Shown piece after piece: positions 12,730 through 21,964 of a DNA stretch of 30,959 nt (its first letter is position 1; every line of letters starts with the position of its first letter). Origin of the DNA: Pinguiococcus pyrenoidosus. Lineage: Eukaryota > Sar > Pinguiophyceae > Pinguiochrysidales > Pinguiochrysidaceae. The DNA lies in NCBI GenBank assembly GCA_019677205.1, contig JAAMXY010001654.1, positions 1-30,959 on the forward strand, given 5' to 3'. The notes under the pieces are model-generated. The model searched no databases. It was given only the letters and a program-made list of their open reading frames with translations, and was not told the DNA's origin. The position numbers and the translations under genes are program-made.

Positions 12730-13535
12730 CTTGTAGCCTGGCGGGCTTCGGCTTGAACTGATAAGGCCGCCTTGGCTTGGGTTGCCTTGATACGGTGTAG
12801 CGCGATCTGGACTGGCGTCGCAGTTGTCGGAAGCATTCAAATTCACCAGATGATTGGATTTGATGGTGGCTCTGTGTCTCTATCTCTCTTGGGACTCGGC
12901 AGTCTCAACTCCAACACCCACGAGCGTCGCTGTACCGCTGGGTCAGCATGTCAGCCTCTCACCAGGTCACCAGCATGTTACCATGTCACCATGTCACTAG
13001 GTCAGCCTCTCACCAGGTTCCAGGTCATCATCCGGAACGATGATAAGAAGAAGGACACAGCCATGGCTTCGGCTGACGCTGCTCGGAGCGCTTTGCGGAC
13101 GATCGCTGTCGGCCTCGAGCGCTTCCCTAATGGTTTCATGAGAGTCCCAGAAGTCCCATTGCCACGATGGTGGAGGCGAGCGAAGCTTGGCGCAGCTGCT
13201 CCGACGCCGCGCCAGGCACTCCCTCTATCCTGCGTATGGAGCCGCTCTCCTCAACCGGTGGTGGCATTTCGTCCAATCCCCGCTTCCGAGCGCCTCTCTC
13301 AACGTCAACTGCAACTTTCAAAATGAATTAAAATACTTTGAACGTAGGGATTTGATCGTAGAAAAACAGGTCAAATATAATTGAAATGGTGGGACAAACG
13401 TTACAGGGTCAAATCCCAATCAGCTTAGGTCCGCTTGTGGCGCACTACTTGGCGCGCGGAGAACTGCGGGGGCGGATTGCTGGCCAAGTGGCGACGGAGA
13501 CGCGCAGCCACCTTGGCTCCTCTGGCCCAGCTACC
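12730..13535. other. Intergenic region, giant gene to AMPK gamma
   Basis: Eight hundred bases with no supported gene. A cluster of GTCAC/GTCAG words lies at 12941-13028 and includes an 18-bp direct repeat (12950-12967 and 13001-13018). The block at about 13316-13392 is clearly A/T-rich against a GC-rich background and sits about 145-220 nt before the AMPK gamma start, so it may belong to the promoter. Confidence 0.6.
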
Positions 13536-14973
13536 ATGGCGCATGCGGTGAGTGGGAGCGAAGTCCGGTTTCCGCAGCGGCGCCGCTCTGGCGCTTCCGC
13601 CCACTCCTCCGCCGTACTATGCGCCTGCAAGCGCTCCAGGCGTCCGTGTGCGGCTACGCCGCCGCGCTGCGAGCGCGGCTGTCCCTCTGTCGTCTAGCAT
13701 AGTCAGCAGACGGTCGTGTGGGCCGCGGGACGCAGCCTCGTGCGGCGCTCTAATCGGAATCCTTGCCGCAGGCCATGGTAAACGAGCGCCAAGTGGTGCG
13801 GGAGACCGGCCGGGCGGCGCTGGTGCAGTTCCTGCAGTCGCAGACGTGCTACAAGATGATCCGCAAGAGCGGCAAAGTGGTGGTCTTCGACATCAACATC
13901 CCCGTGCAGCTGGCGTTCTACGCGCTGGTGGAGCACGACATGCCGGTGGCGCCGCTCTGGGACAACACGCAGCAGTGCTTCGTGGGCGCGCTGACCAAGT
14001 ACGACTTCATCGACATCATGCGGGACTACCTGAGGCGGGGCCGCACGGTGGACGAGCTCAGCAGCTTCAGCATACGAGGGGTGATCTCGGATCCACCGCC
14101 GCAGGGGGGGCCCTTCCCGGGCGCTCGCCTGACCCACGGCGGGGAGTTCGGGGCGGTGGACGTGGAGGCGTCCGTCTACGAGGCGTGCCAGAGGCTGTTC
14201 ACGCCCGCGAGGCATCGCTTCCTCGGAGTCGTGGTGCCGGCGGAAGTGACTCTCTTGGCGATGATCAGCTGCATCGACGTGCTCACCTTCCTCGTGGCGC
14301 AGTTCCGGGAGCAGCGGCGCCTCTTCGACGACTCCATCTACGACCTCAGCATTGGGACTTACAAGGGGATCCTAAGCATGGAGCACACGGCCAGGCTTTG
14401 CGACGTGCTGGACTTGATGGAGCAGCATGACATCGCGGCCGTGCCCATCACCAACAGCGATGGCTTCATGCTCGGCGCGTACCACCGGAGCGACATCGCC
14501 TTCATCGCGAACGCGGCGGACCCGGCGACGGTGGTGCAGAATCTAGAGACGACCGTGGGCGAGATAATGGGCGTGCAGAATACAGAGATCTCCGGGCCGG
14601 GGATCACCAGCACGGAGAGCATGGGACAGGCCAACGTGGGAATAGACCAGAGCGGAAACCCGATGGGACCGGGCCCGCAACACAACCTTTTGCGCACACA
14701 CCAGGTAAGGGGCATTCTCAAGTGGCTGGAGGGCGCGGACGCGTTGGAAAGACGAAAGATCTTGCGGAAGCGGATGCTGACCCCTGCTCCCGTGGCCTGC
14801 GCTGTCCTTCGCAGACACACACCTGTCGCCCGAGCGATTCTCTGCAGCGCATCTTCGAGCTGTTCGCAGAGGTGACGTTCGAGCGCGTTTTTGTCGTGGA
14901 CGAGCATCGGCGATGTATGGGAGTTGTTAGTGCGCGTGATTTGGTGGGGTATTTGTTGAGGCCACTGCGGTAG
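13536..14973 (+). CDS. PRKAG: AMP-activated protein kinase gamma subunit (SNF4-type, four CBS motifs)
   Basis: This is the nucleotide-sensing regulatory subunit of the AMPK/SNF1 heterotrimer. Exons are 13536-13547, 13772-14704 and 14815-14973, all phase 0, giving 367 residues. Exon 1 codes only for MAHA; it was chosen because the ATG (context taccATGg) is followed directly by GTGAGT and joins in frame to the CCGCAG acceptor at 13771. ATG 13775 in exon 2 is an alternative start. The family signature SGKVVVFDINIPVQLAF and APLWD lie in CBS1. CBS2, CBS3 and CBS4 follow, each ending in the Asp-containing helix that contacts nucleotide ribose in this family (TKYDFI, SCIDVL, YHRSDIAF, SARDLV). The last intron falls just before CBS4. 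The linker between CBS3 and CBS4 is long and rich in G, S, N and P, which is unusual. The plant-type beta-gamma fusion is not present. Confidence 0.93.
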
Positions 14974-15236
14974 TGAACCGGAGCAGACCATACTTGATGG
15001 TGTCCTCGCGAATCGAACATGTCCTCCTAGCGGCTACGGGAGCCTAGCTCCTGCGCGTGCTGTGTATTCTGCTCCTCCGGAAGACAAGATGCTGGATGGG
15101 CCGTGAGTCTGTTGCCCTCGCGATTGAAAAGCACAGAAGTGATTATCACTTTCAAGCGGAGCCTCGTCGTCTTGCTTCTCTGGACATCTCCTGGCGTATA
15201 CCATGTCTGTGGCAGCGCAGCCATGTCTGTGGCAGC
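14974..15236. other. Short convergent intergenic spacer, AMPK gamma and PRIM2
   Basis: The 3' ends of two genes face each other across 263 nt. I see no gene, clear terminator or repeat in it. Confidence 0.5.
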
Positions 15237-17123
15237 TCATGCTTCATCAGCAGTTGAAGCCGTCGCCGTAGCAGGAGCCGTCGCCGTAGCTGGAGCCGTC
15301 GCCGTAGCTGGAGCCGTCGCCGTAGCTGGAGCCGTCGCCGTAGCAGGCGTAGGAGTCGGAGATGCCGGCGGCGCCTCTGTCCTTTTTCTCGCAGCCCCGG
15401 AGCCTTCCTTGCCATTCTCGAGGCGGCTGTGCAACTCCATGGATGCGGCCATGTAGGAATTTGGATGGTTCCCCACGGTGTCCAGATCCCGCGCCCTGTG
15501 CAAAGATGAGAGGTGGAGAGGGCAAACTGTGGATCAGCGTTGCGCTCTACACAGTTGCGCCCCTCGCCGTGTTCTACGTACGTTCCCACTTTGCTGATGA
15601 GGTCGCGATGCGTCACCTCAAAGTGCCGGTAGCAAGCCACTTGGTAGTGGTGCTCCCGAGCCGCTTGCACAATGTTCTCCCGATCCGCGCCCGTGATGCG
15701 CATCTGGCCCAGCATCGCCGAGAGCTGCTGCTCTCCGAAGTGGCGGAAGGGACATCCGTGCGCTTGCCCGGGCAGAGGCGGCGTGCCCTGGATGATCTGC
15801 ATGCACCCATACGCGGTGTAGTCGGTGCGCTTTCCCTCCTTACCGTACATGTGCCGCCAACCGTACGAGTAGCGCTTCTTGTAGTCCGCGGAGGACATGA
15901 TCTTCGTGTACTCCATCTCGAAGAACCGGTGCGCGTCCTCCAGCGTGAGCCCCGCGCCCTTGAGGAAGAGGCCGTACTGCATGCGGCCCTGATGCTTCAG
16001 CTTGTGGTTGCTGCGCAGGCTCTTGTGCAGGTGCCTCATGCACAGGGGCATGGATCGGCTCGCGAGGCCGTCGATGTCCTCCGGCGCAATGCCATTGGCA
16101 CTGGTTCTATTCTGCAGTCCATAGCTGCGGCCGACGTACTGCTTGTCGATGTTGTTCACGAGAGGTCCGATCCGAGGATCGGCCGCGGCATACCCGAAGC
16201 CGCCGGCGCCCATTGCCATGCTGCGGCTGAGCATGGTCCGGAACCGGGCGGTGATGATACCGACGAACATCTCCAGGGGCACGTAGGCCTTGCCACGCTT
16301 GAGAAAGACGCTGCGCCGCGCGATTTCCTGAAGCGCCTCCGTGAACGGCAACTTAAAGTACTGCATCTTCTCGAAGGTGATGCCGCTTCCTGATGGTGTT
16401 GGAGGGGCGCAGAAGCGGTAGGAGAAGTAGACGAGATGAAAGAAGCAGTAGAAGAAGAAGGAGAAGAGGGGGAAGAAGGGGAAGAAAAAGAAGCAGAAGA
16501 TGAAGCAGAAGAATCAGGAACAACAGGTGAGTCGACCAGAAAGGAGCCGAGCAAAGCAGCATCTCCATGTTGTTGCCGAGCCTGCAGCAAGCTCAGCGCG
16601 CGTGACCAGATGCCTCACCTCGCTGCTTTGAGCTGATGAGCGGCAGGAGCGCGTCCCGCAGGCTCTCCTTCTCGTCCTCGGCCACCTCCTCGTAGTTGAG
16701 CTCGTTCTCCTGCATGAAGATCCGCAGCTCCGCGCCGGACAGCTTTGAGATGCGGTGCCTGAATAGCGTGCTTTCCATGTGCAGGAACCAGGTGCGCCGA
16801 TCTTCGGTCTTGCAGTGGGCCAGGCGCAGCAGCCAGTGGCTGAACTGGTCCTTGCGCAGGTCCTCGGCCGCTCCCTCGTAGCTCCGAAGCGGGAGAAAGC
16901 GATTGCACACCTCTTCCACGCGCTTGGAGAACTCTCCCGCAGGCAGGCCGCGCGTCTTGAAGCTTTCTATGGCGCGGAGCACGCGCAGGCGGTCCACCGT
17001 GAAGGTCTCGAACTCGTCGAGGGTCAGCTCCTCGGTGGGCGGGGACTTGTACAGGCTCAGCTTCTGCCGCGCCTCCGTCTTCGCCACCGGCGCCGACGAG
17101 CGGAACACCGAGTTTCTCTTCAT
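15237..17123 (-). CDS. PRIM2: DNA primase large subunit (Fe-S subunit of DNA polymerase alpha-primase)
   Basis: It pairs with the small primase subunit and polymerase alpha to make RNA primers at origins and on the lagging strand. Exons on the minus strand are 17123-16619, 16389-15582 and 15495-15237, phases 1 and 2, giving 523 residues (human about 509). The N-terminal helical domain is clear (DEFETFTVDRLRVL, HWLLRLAHCKTEDRRTWF). The second exon holds FKLPFTEAL, GRMQYGLFLKG, YGKEGKRTDYT and HGCPFRH. All four cysteines of the C-terminal 4Fe-4S cluster are present at residues 285, 364, 381 and 421, spaced almost exactly as human C287, C367, C384 and C424. Exon 3 adds NHPNSYM, matching the conserved NHPNQFF region, and then a lineage-specific low-complexity tail with five ATATAP-type hexapeptides. 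The start at 17123 gives a normal N terminus. It is divergent from SAHH and probably shares its promoter. Confidence 0.96.
15259..15348 (-). repeat. 18-bp minisatellite, five copies, coding for the PRIM2 C-terminal tail
   Basis: The plus-strand unit is GCCGTCGCCGTAGCTGGA, with first and last copies varied (GCAGGA, GCAGGC). Read as PRIM2 it gives repeated ATATAP. At least two other antisense frames and one sense frame are also open across it. Confidence 0.95.
15496..15581 (-). other. PRIM2 intron 2, 86 nt
   Basis: The donor is GGGAAC|GTACGT and the acceptor is TTTGCACAG|GG, phase 2. Splicing joins LISKVG-T to ARDLDTVGNHPN, which restores the conserved primase C terminus. Reading through instead leaves the family frame. 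Confidence 0.9.
16390..16618 (-). other. PRIM2 intron 1, 229 nt, with a long pyrimidine tract
   Basis: The donor is CGAG|GTGAGG at 16618 and the acceptor is CACCATCAG at 16390, phase 1. The plus strand at about 16430-16510 is almost pure GAA/GGA, so the transcript carries a long CU-rich tract before the acceptor. Confidence 0.88.
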
Positions 17124-17808
17124 GACGGAAAGCGAGGAAAGGACGAAGGCCTTGCGCGTCGCCCAGTTGCGTCGACAAGGGAAAGGGCGCGCTCGACGCG
17201 CAGCAGTACCCCAGCTTTAAGCTTTGAGCTTCGCGCTGAGGATTCGAAATGCAGAAAGCGCGGGAAGGCGGGAAAACCCGAAAACCCGAAAACCCGAAAA
17301 CCGGAAAACCCGAAAACCCGAAAACCCGAAAACCCCCAAAAACCAAAAACCCAAAAACCCAAAAAACCAGAAAACCAGAAAACCAGATGGAAGGATGAAA
17401 AGAAGATGTTCAAGCTGCGTTCAACTTCGCCGCCGTAGGATGTGCGCACAGCGCGTGTGGGACAGACGGCCACAGCGGTAGTGGATTGGTGCCAGGCAGA
17501 TTCGCGCTCCTTCCTCGCGCGACGTTCGCGCAACTCTGCTCGGAATCTCAAATTCGCGATCTTCCAATACGCCCCAAACTCAAGTTCCGCCCATTCCACG
17601 TGTCCTTGACGATTGGCTCTTCCACGCCACATACGTCACAGCACGGCCCTTTGCGCAGCCGTTGTACGTGTGCACAGGAGCCACGCCGAGATCCACAACG
17701 TGCGCGCGGATTCGTGGCTCCGAGCGGCTTCGATTCTCCGTAGACGTCCGGCAGCGCACCCGCAGCCGCACATCAGCAGTCGCTTCCGCCTCCTCTTCGA
17801 CCTTCACG
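17124..17808. promoter_or_regulatory. Divergent promoter region between PRIM2 and SAHH
   Basis: The two start codons lie 685 nt apart and point away from each other. The region holds an AAAACCCG array (17272-17387). About 170-210 nt upstream of the SAHH ATG lie a palindromic CACGTG (17597-17602), an inverted CCAAT box ATTGG (17612-17616) and a CRE-like TACGTCA (17632-17638). The motifs are seen directly; their function is inferred. I see no supported gene. Confidence 0.5.
17272..17387. repeat. AAAACCCG microsatellite array
   Basis: About fourteen 7-9-nt units. Clean GAAAACCC copies come first and decay to AAAAACCC and AAAACCAG variants. The minus strand reads GGGTTTTC repeatedly, giving G-triplets every eight bases. 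It lies 149-264 nt upstream of the PRIM2 ATG, on the G-rich sense strand of that gene. Confidence 0.95.
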
Positions 17809-19462
17809 ATGGCCTCCGGAGACTACAACGTCGCTGATGTACGTAGCACGTCGGCGTCCATTCCCATGGTGGTGGTGTGGCGGCGCACCGCGCAAAGTGA
17901 GCGGGAGAAGTGCGTCAGCACCTCGCGCCGTTCGCCGCGCGCCCGTCAGCTCGGCAGCTGTGGGGAACTGCGACACGGGCAGCGTGGCACGCCTCCGAAG
18001 CTTCCGACGGCAGAGGAGAAGTGAACTGATGAGTTTTTGCGTCCTGTGGCTCTAGATCAGCTTGGCCGACTTCGGTCGCAAGGAGATCGAGCTCGCCGAG
18101 CACGAGATGCCCGGTCTGATGGCCTGCCGCGAGGAGTTCGCCGGCCAGCTGTCCGGCGCGCGCGTGGCGGGGTCGCTGCACATGACCATTCAGACCGCCG
18201 TGCTCATCGAGACGCTCAAGGCGCTCGGTGCTGACGTCAGATGGTGCAGTTGCAACATCTTCTCCACCCAGGACCACGCCGCCGCGGCCATTGCCCGCGA
18301 CGAGTCCGCCGCCGTGTTCGCCTGGAAGGGCGAGACCCTCGAGGAGTACTGGGACTGCACCCTGAAGGCGTGCACGTGGCCCGAGGACGATGGCAAGGGC
18401 CAGGGCCCGGACATCATCGTGGACGACGGCGGTGACATGACGCTCCTCATCCACGAGGGCTACAAGGCCGAGGAGGCCTTCGCCAAGGACGGCACCCTCC
18501 CGGACCCGGACAGCACGGACAACGCCGAGTTCAAGATCGTGCTCACCATCGTGCGCCGCGAGCTCTCCAACGACCCGCAGCGCTGGCACAAGATGGCCGC
18601 GCGCTGCTTCGGCGTCTCGGAGGAGACCACCACGGGCGTGCACCGCCTGTACCAGATGGAGAAGAAGGGCGAGCTGCTCTTCCCCGCCATCAACGTGAAC
18701 GACTCCGTGACCAAGTCCAAGTTCGACAACCTGTACGGCTGCAAGCACTCCCTGCCGGACGGTATCATGCGCGCCACCGACGTGATGCTCGCGGGCAAGC
18801 GCATCGTGATCTGCGGCTTCGGCGACGTGGGCAAAGGCAGCGCCCAGGCCATGAAGGCCGCCGGTGCCGTGGTGTACGTGACGGAGATCGACCCGATCTG
18901 CGCGCTGCAGGCCGCCATGGAGGGGTTCCGCGTGGTCCGCCTCGAGTCCGTCGTCTCGGAAGCCGACATCTTCATCACCACCACGGGAAACAAGGGCATC
19001 ATCATGACCGCGGACATGGCGAAGATGAAGAACAACGCCATCGTGGGAAACATCGGCCACTTCGACAACGAAATTGACATGGACGGCCTCATGGCCGCCA
19101 CCCAGCGCACGAACATCAAGCCGCAGGTCGACAAGTTCACCTTCCCGGATGGCCACGGCATCATCGTGCTCGCCGAGGGCCGCCTGCTCAACCTGGGCTG
19201 CGCCACCGGCCACCCGTCCTTCGTGATGTCCAACTCCTTCACGAACCAGACCCTGGCCCAGCTGGAGCTCTGGAACGAGCGCGAGTCCGGCAAGTACGAG
19301 CGCGGCCACGTCTACGTCCTGCCGAAGCACCTCGACGAGAAGGTGGCGCGCCTCCACCTCGACGCCCTGGGCGTGGAGCTCACCCAGCTCTCCCAGGAGC
19401 AGGCGGACTACATCAACGTCAGCGCCAATGGTCCGTTCAAGCCGGAGGCCTACCGCTATTAG
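17809..19462 (+). CDS. AHCY: Adenosylhomocysteinase (S-adenosyl-L-homocysteine hydrolase)
   Basis: It splits S-adenosylhomocysteine to adenosine and homocysteine with bound NAD, relieving product inhibition of methyltransferases in the cytosol. Exons are 17809-17838 and 18056-19462 (phase 0), 478 residues. Exon 1 codes for [10 protein letters not shown]; the join to [21 protein letters not shown] fits the family N terminus, and exon 2 has no suitable ATG of its own. Visible signatures are [44 protein letters not shown] (catalytic Lys and Asp), the Rossmann loop [38 protein letters not shown] and the C-terminal FKPEAYRY that reaches the partner subunit's NAD. An insert of about 40 residues before SEETTTG makes it the long form found in plants, many bacteria and apicomplexans, absent in animals. 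Third codon positions are almost all G or C, more so than in neighbours, which suggests high expression. Confidence 0.97.
17839..18055 (+). other. SAHH intron, 217 nt, after a ten-codon first exon
   Basis: The donor is GAT|GTACGT and the acceptor is TGGCTCTAG|ATC, phase 0. It is one of four introns here of about 190-230 nt; the others are about 70-110 nt. Confidence 0.9.
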
Positions 19463-19932
19463 GCAGCTTAGGGCTCCCACCCCCCCTCCCTGCTTCGTGG
19501 CCTGGCGCGGACCGTGAAGCGAAACCTAGTGCTGTTGACCGAGAAGTGCGCGCCGAGGCTCCAGTGGTTGGATGATCGCTGAAATCAACGGAACGTTTAT
19601 GGTTCCTCTCAGGGCGTGTCTCTCTGCTGTGGTGAAGGTTGTCACGCTCACCAGCCGACCCTCATCTCGCCCCCTTCTCAACAGCGTTCAAAGGCTTTCT
19701 CAGGGCTTCTCAGGGCTTTGTCTTTCTTCCCAATCGGCCTGGCGCTCCGCTCATGGCCGCTACACAATCCGGGCTTCCGACTCCAAGTCGGGTCCACAGC
19801 TGGCAGGGCAGAACGGAGAAATGGGCTCCGGCGGATCCCTGGAGCAACGGGAAAGGAAAGGAAGGCGGCCAAATCAGAACCGAGCCCGCCAGCTACCCTG
19901 CATGTCCCGGAGGTGCGCCTCATACTTTGCAC
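19463..19932. other. Convergent intergenic region, SAHH and DHHC gene
   Basis: It holds the 3' flanks of both genes and no clearly supported gene. On the minus strand 19678-19932 is open (84 codons). A strong donor-like GTAGGT overlaps the DHHC stop codon, so part of this stretch could be an alternative last exon of that gene. The protein it would add has no recognisable feature. Confidence 0.4.
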
Positions 19933-21521
19933 CTACCTAAACGACGGCTGAACAGCCAGCAGCGGATTGCCAGGGCCAAAGACCTGCTCCCAATTCTTCT
20001 GGATGCCGAGATCGAATGGATTTCGCCAGATTCGGCCCCGACTCCTGGCGTAGGCCCGCCGGCGACGATTCAAGTAGAATTCGATGGTGCTTTGCCCGCT
20101 CAGGAGCAGGTAGATGTGCCAGCCCCACAATATGGAGATCGCGAACGTGACGCTCAGGGCGATGACGAAGCAAAAGACCTGCAGGTTTGGTTGCGGAAGC
20201 AGCCAAAGCAAGCTGGTCAGAGAGACGAAGCACAAAGCAGTCCCAAAACACGCGCGTCCTCCATCTGCAACGTGTTCTGCGTACCACTGCGTTGCGTTTG
20301 GTGGGAACCAAGCGAACCGTCAACGCCTCCTGCCCCTCGCGGCGGTATATCTCTTCGTACGGCTTGAACGTGCTTGTCATTAGCTGCAAGACGCCACATT
20401 GATCAGCTTGGAGAAGCCGGGGTCGCCACTGCCACCGTGCAACACATACGGAGACCCGGGGGGCGACTTACGTATACGCAGCTGATCCAAAGGTACATCA
20501 GAAACAAGAAGAAGTAGCGATAGTTGTAGTAGCCGATGCAGTTGTTCATCCATGGGCAGTGGTGATCCATGTTGAGCACGCACTCGTTGCAAACGCTGCA
20601 ATGATGCGTCCTTCACGTTCATTCGGAGCAAATTTTTAGAACCATTAGAGGCGAATCGCCAATGCTTCGGCCCACATAAGGAGACCCGCCCTTTTGCTCA
20701 GAAGCGCACCTTGGTGGCTTGGGATTTCTGCACGTTTCGCAGTAGCGCCACATCACGACGAATCGCTCTGGCACGGCGGCATTGGTGCCAGCCACGCCAT
20801 CGGCGAGAAGCGCGCGGCCTGGCGACGGCACCTTCACCCGCGTCTTCAGCCTGCCTCCCTTCGCCCGGCCTCCGTGAGCGGAATGGGGATGCGCCGGCAC
20901 CATCTGGCCCGTCTCTTCGTCTGGCAACCCCGGCATGGTCCGCAGCCTACCGCGCAGCCAGAGCATTCACTTCATGAGCTGCGGCCGTTCTCCACCCGGC
21001 GATGGCGTGCAACAACCGTCCACCACACCATAACGCACCGTGCTGGCCGTCCCGGCCGGGTCGACGCGCAGAGGATGTAGTTGAAAAAGATGTTGAAAAG
21101 CAGATAGAAGCTCCAGAACAGGTGCAGCTCGCCCAGGAGCGTCCCCCGAGGGGCGATGGACGGCAGCACCAGGGTGACATACAGGCCCGCGGCACTCAGG
21201 ATGAGAGCGCTGCCTCCGATGATGAGCATCGGGCCCAACAGGCGCATCAGAAGATCCAGAAGCCGGATCTATGGCACAGCAAAACCGACTTGGCAACTCA
21301 GCATCCGGCGCTCCCACCGCCGTCGTCCCGTCGTCTGCTCACCAGGATCGCCTGCGCATAGAAGATGATGACGAAGTTGGAGTTGCTGGTCAACCTGCGT
21401 TGCAGTTGGGCCACACCGCCCCAAAGTTGCGGCGTTAGGCACTCCAGCACCAAGCATGACCGGTTACCAATGCAGATCCTCACCGCTCCAGCACCCGGTC
21501 CAGGCAGCTCTGGCGCGCCAT
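19933..21521 (-). CDS. DHHC-type protein S-palmitoyltransferase, seven exons
   Basis: This family transfers palmitate from acyl-CoA to cysteines of membrane-associated proteins, usually at Golgi, ER or plasma membrane. Exons on the minus strand are 21521-21484, 21394-21343, 21268-21039, 20946-20710, 20610-20472, 20383-20285 and 20178-19933; all phases fit and give 346 residues. The order is two hydrophobic helices (about 40-65 and 78-98), the Cys-rich domain [32 protein letters not shown] with the catalytic DHHC at about 201-204, a third helix, a loop, a fourth helix (about 266-291), then an STIE variant of the TTxE motif and the conserved [16 protein letters not shown]. The layout with its longer loop before helix 4 resembles ZDHHC16. 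The first two exons are short and supported mainly by phase and splice motifs. It is divergent from the methyltransferase gene at 21965. Confidence 0.93.
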
Positions 21522-21964
21522 GCTAGCCTGAGTGCCCCTTCTTCGCTCCTAGCCGTACTATCAAGCCTCCATCGGAGAAACGAGCGCTGCGACGCGCGTG
21601 GAAGACCGTCAGAAGCGGATGGAAAGCTGGGGTGCAGCATTCCGGCCACCAAGTGCTGCGTCCGTCCGTAGGAGAGCCCAATAAGGGAGAGACCGAGGCG
21701 CCGATGAGCCAATTATTTAACTTGACGTTGAAAATATATTGATATTCATCAAATTATTGTATGAAGTTACCAAAAATGCTTCAAAATATAGATTTATCTT
21801 TATTTGACCATCCTAAAATTCCGACAAGCACACGAGAAAGTCTCGCCTCTGTCCGAAACCGACATCCAAGGCTTTTCGTCTCTGTCCCTTTCTCTCTCTG
21901 TCTTGTTTTTCTTTTTTGCCGCCGATTCTGCGGATCTCAAGGATCCATCCATCTTTGCGCGCAG
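21522..21964. promoter_or_regulatory. Divergent promoter region between the DHHC and LCMT-like genes
   Basis: Two start codons face away from each other across 443 nt. Two CCAAT boxes (21678-21682 and 21709-21713) flank the start of a strongly A/T-rich block at about 21711-21825. A pyrimidine run follows at about 21876-21920, then an AG exactly before the ATG at 21965, so a 5'-UTR splice acceptor is possible. No gene is supported here. Confidence 0.5.

Noticed and set aside
12772-13326. Open frame of 184 codons between the giant gene and AMPK gamma
   Set aside because: It crosses degenerate GTCAC repeats, changes composition along its length and has no recognisable domain.
15259-15348. CRISPR-like array (also considered for 28512-28602)
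   Set aside because: Units are head-to-tail without unique spacers, in a eukaryotic gene-rich region.
17272-17387. A real interstitial telomere
   Set aside because: The unit AAAACCCG matches no telomere repeat I know exactly, and the copies decay into AAAACCAG; called a simple repeat instead.
17915-19480. Antisense open frame of 521 codons over SAHH
   Set aside because: Extreme GC at third positions of SAHH keeps the opposite strand open; SAHH itself is unmistakable.
20265-20284. A 20-nt intron in the DHHC gene ending at TTGCAG
   Set aside because: Too short for splicing and the phase is wrong; the 106-nt intron 20179-20284 restores the helix 4 frame in phase 0.
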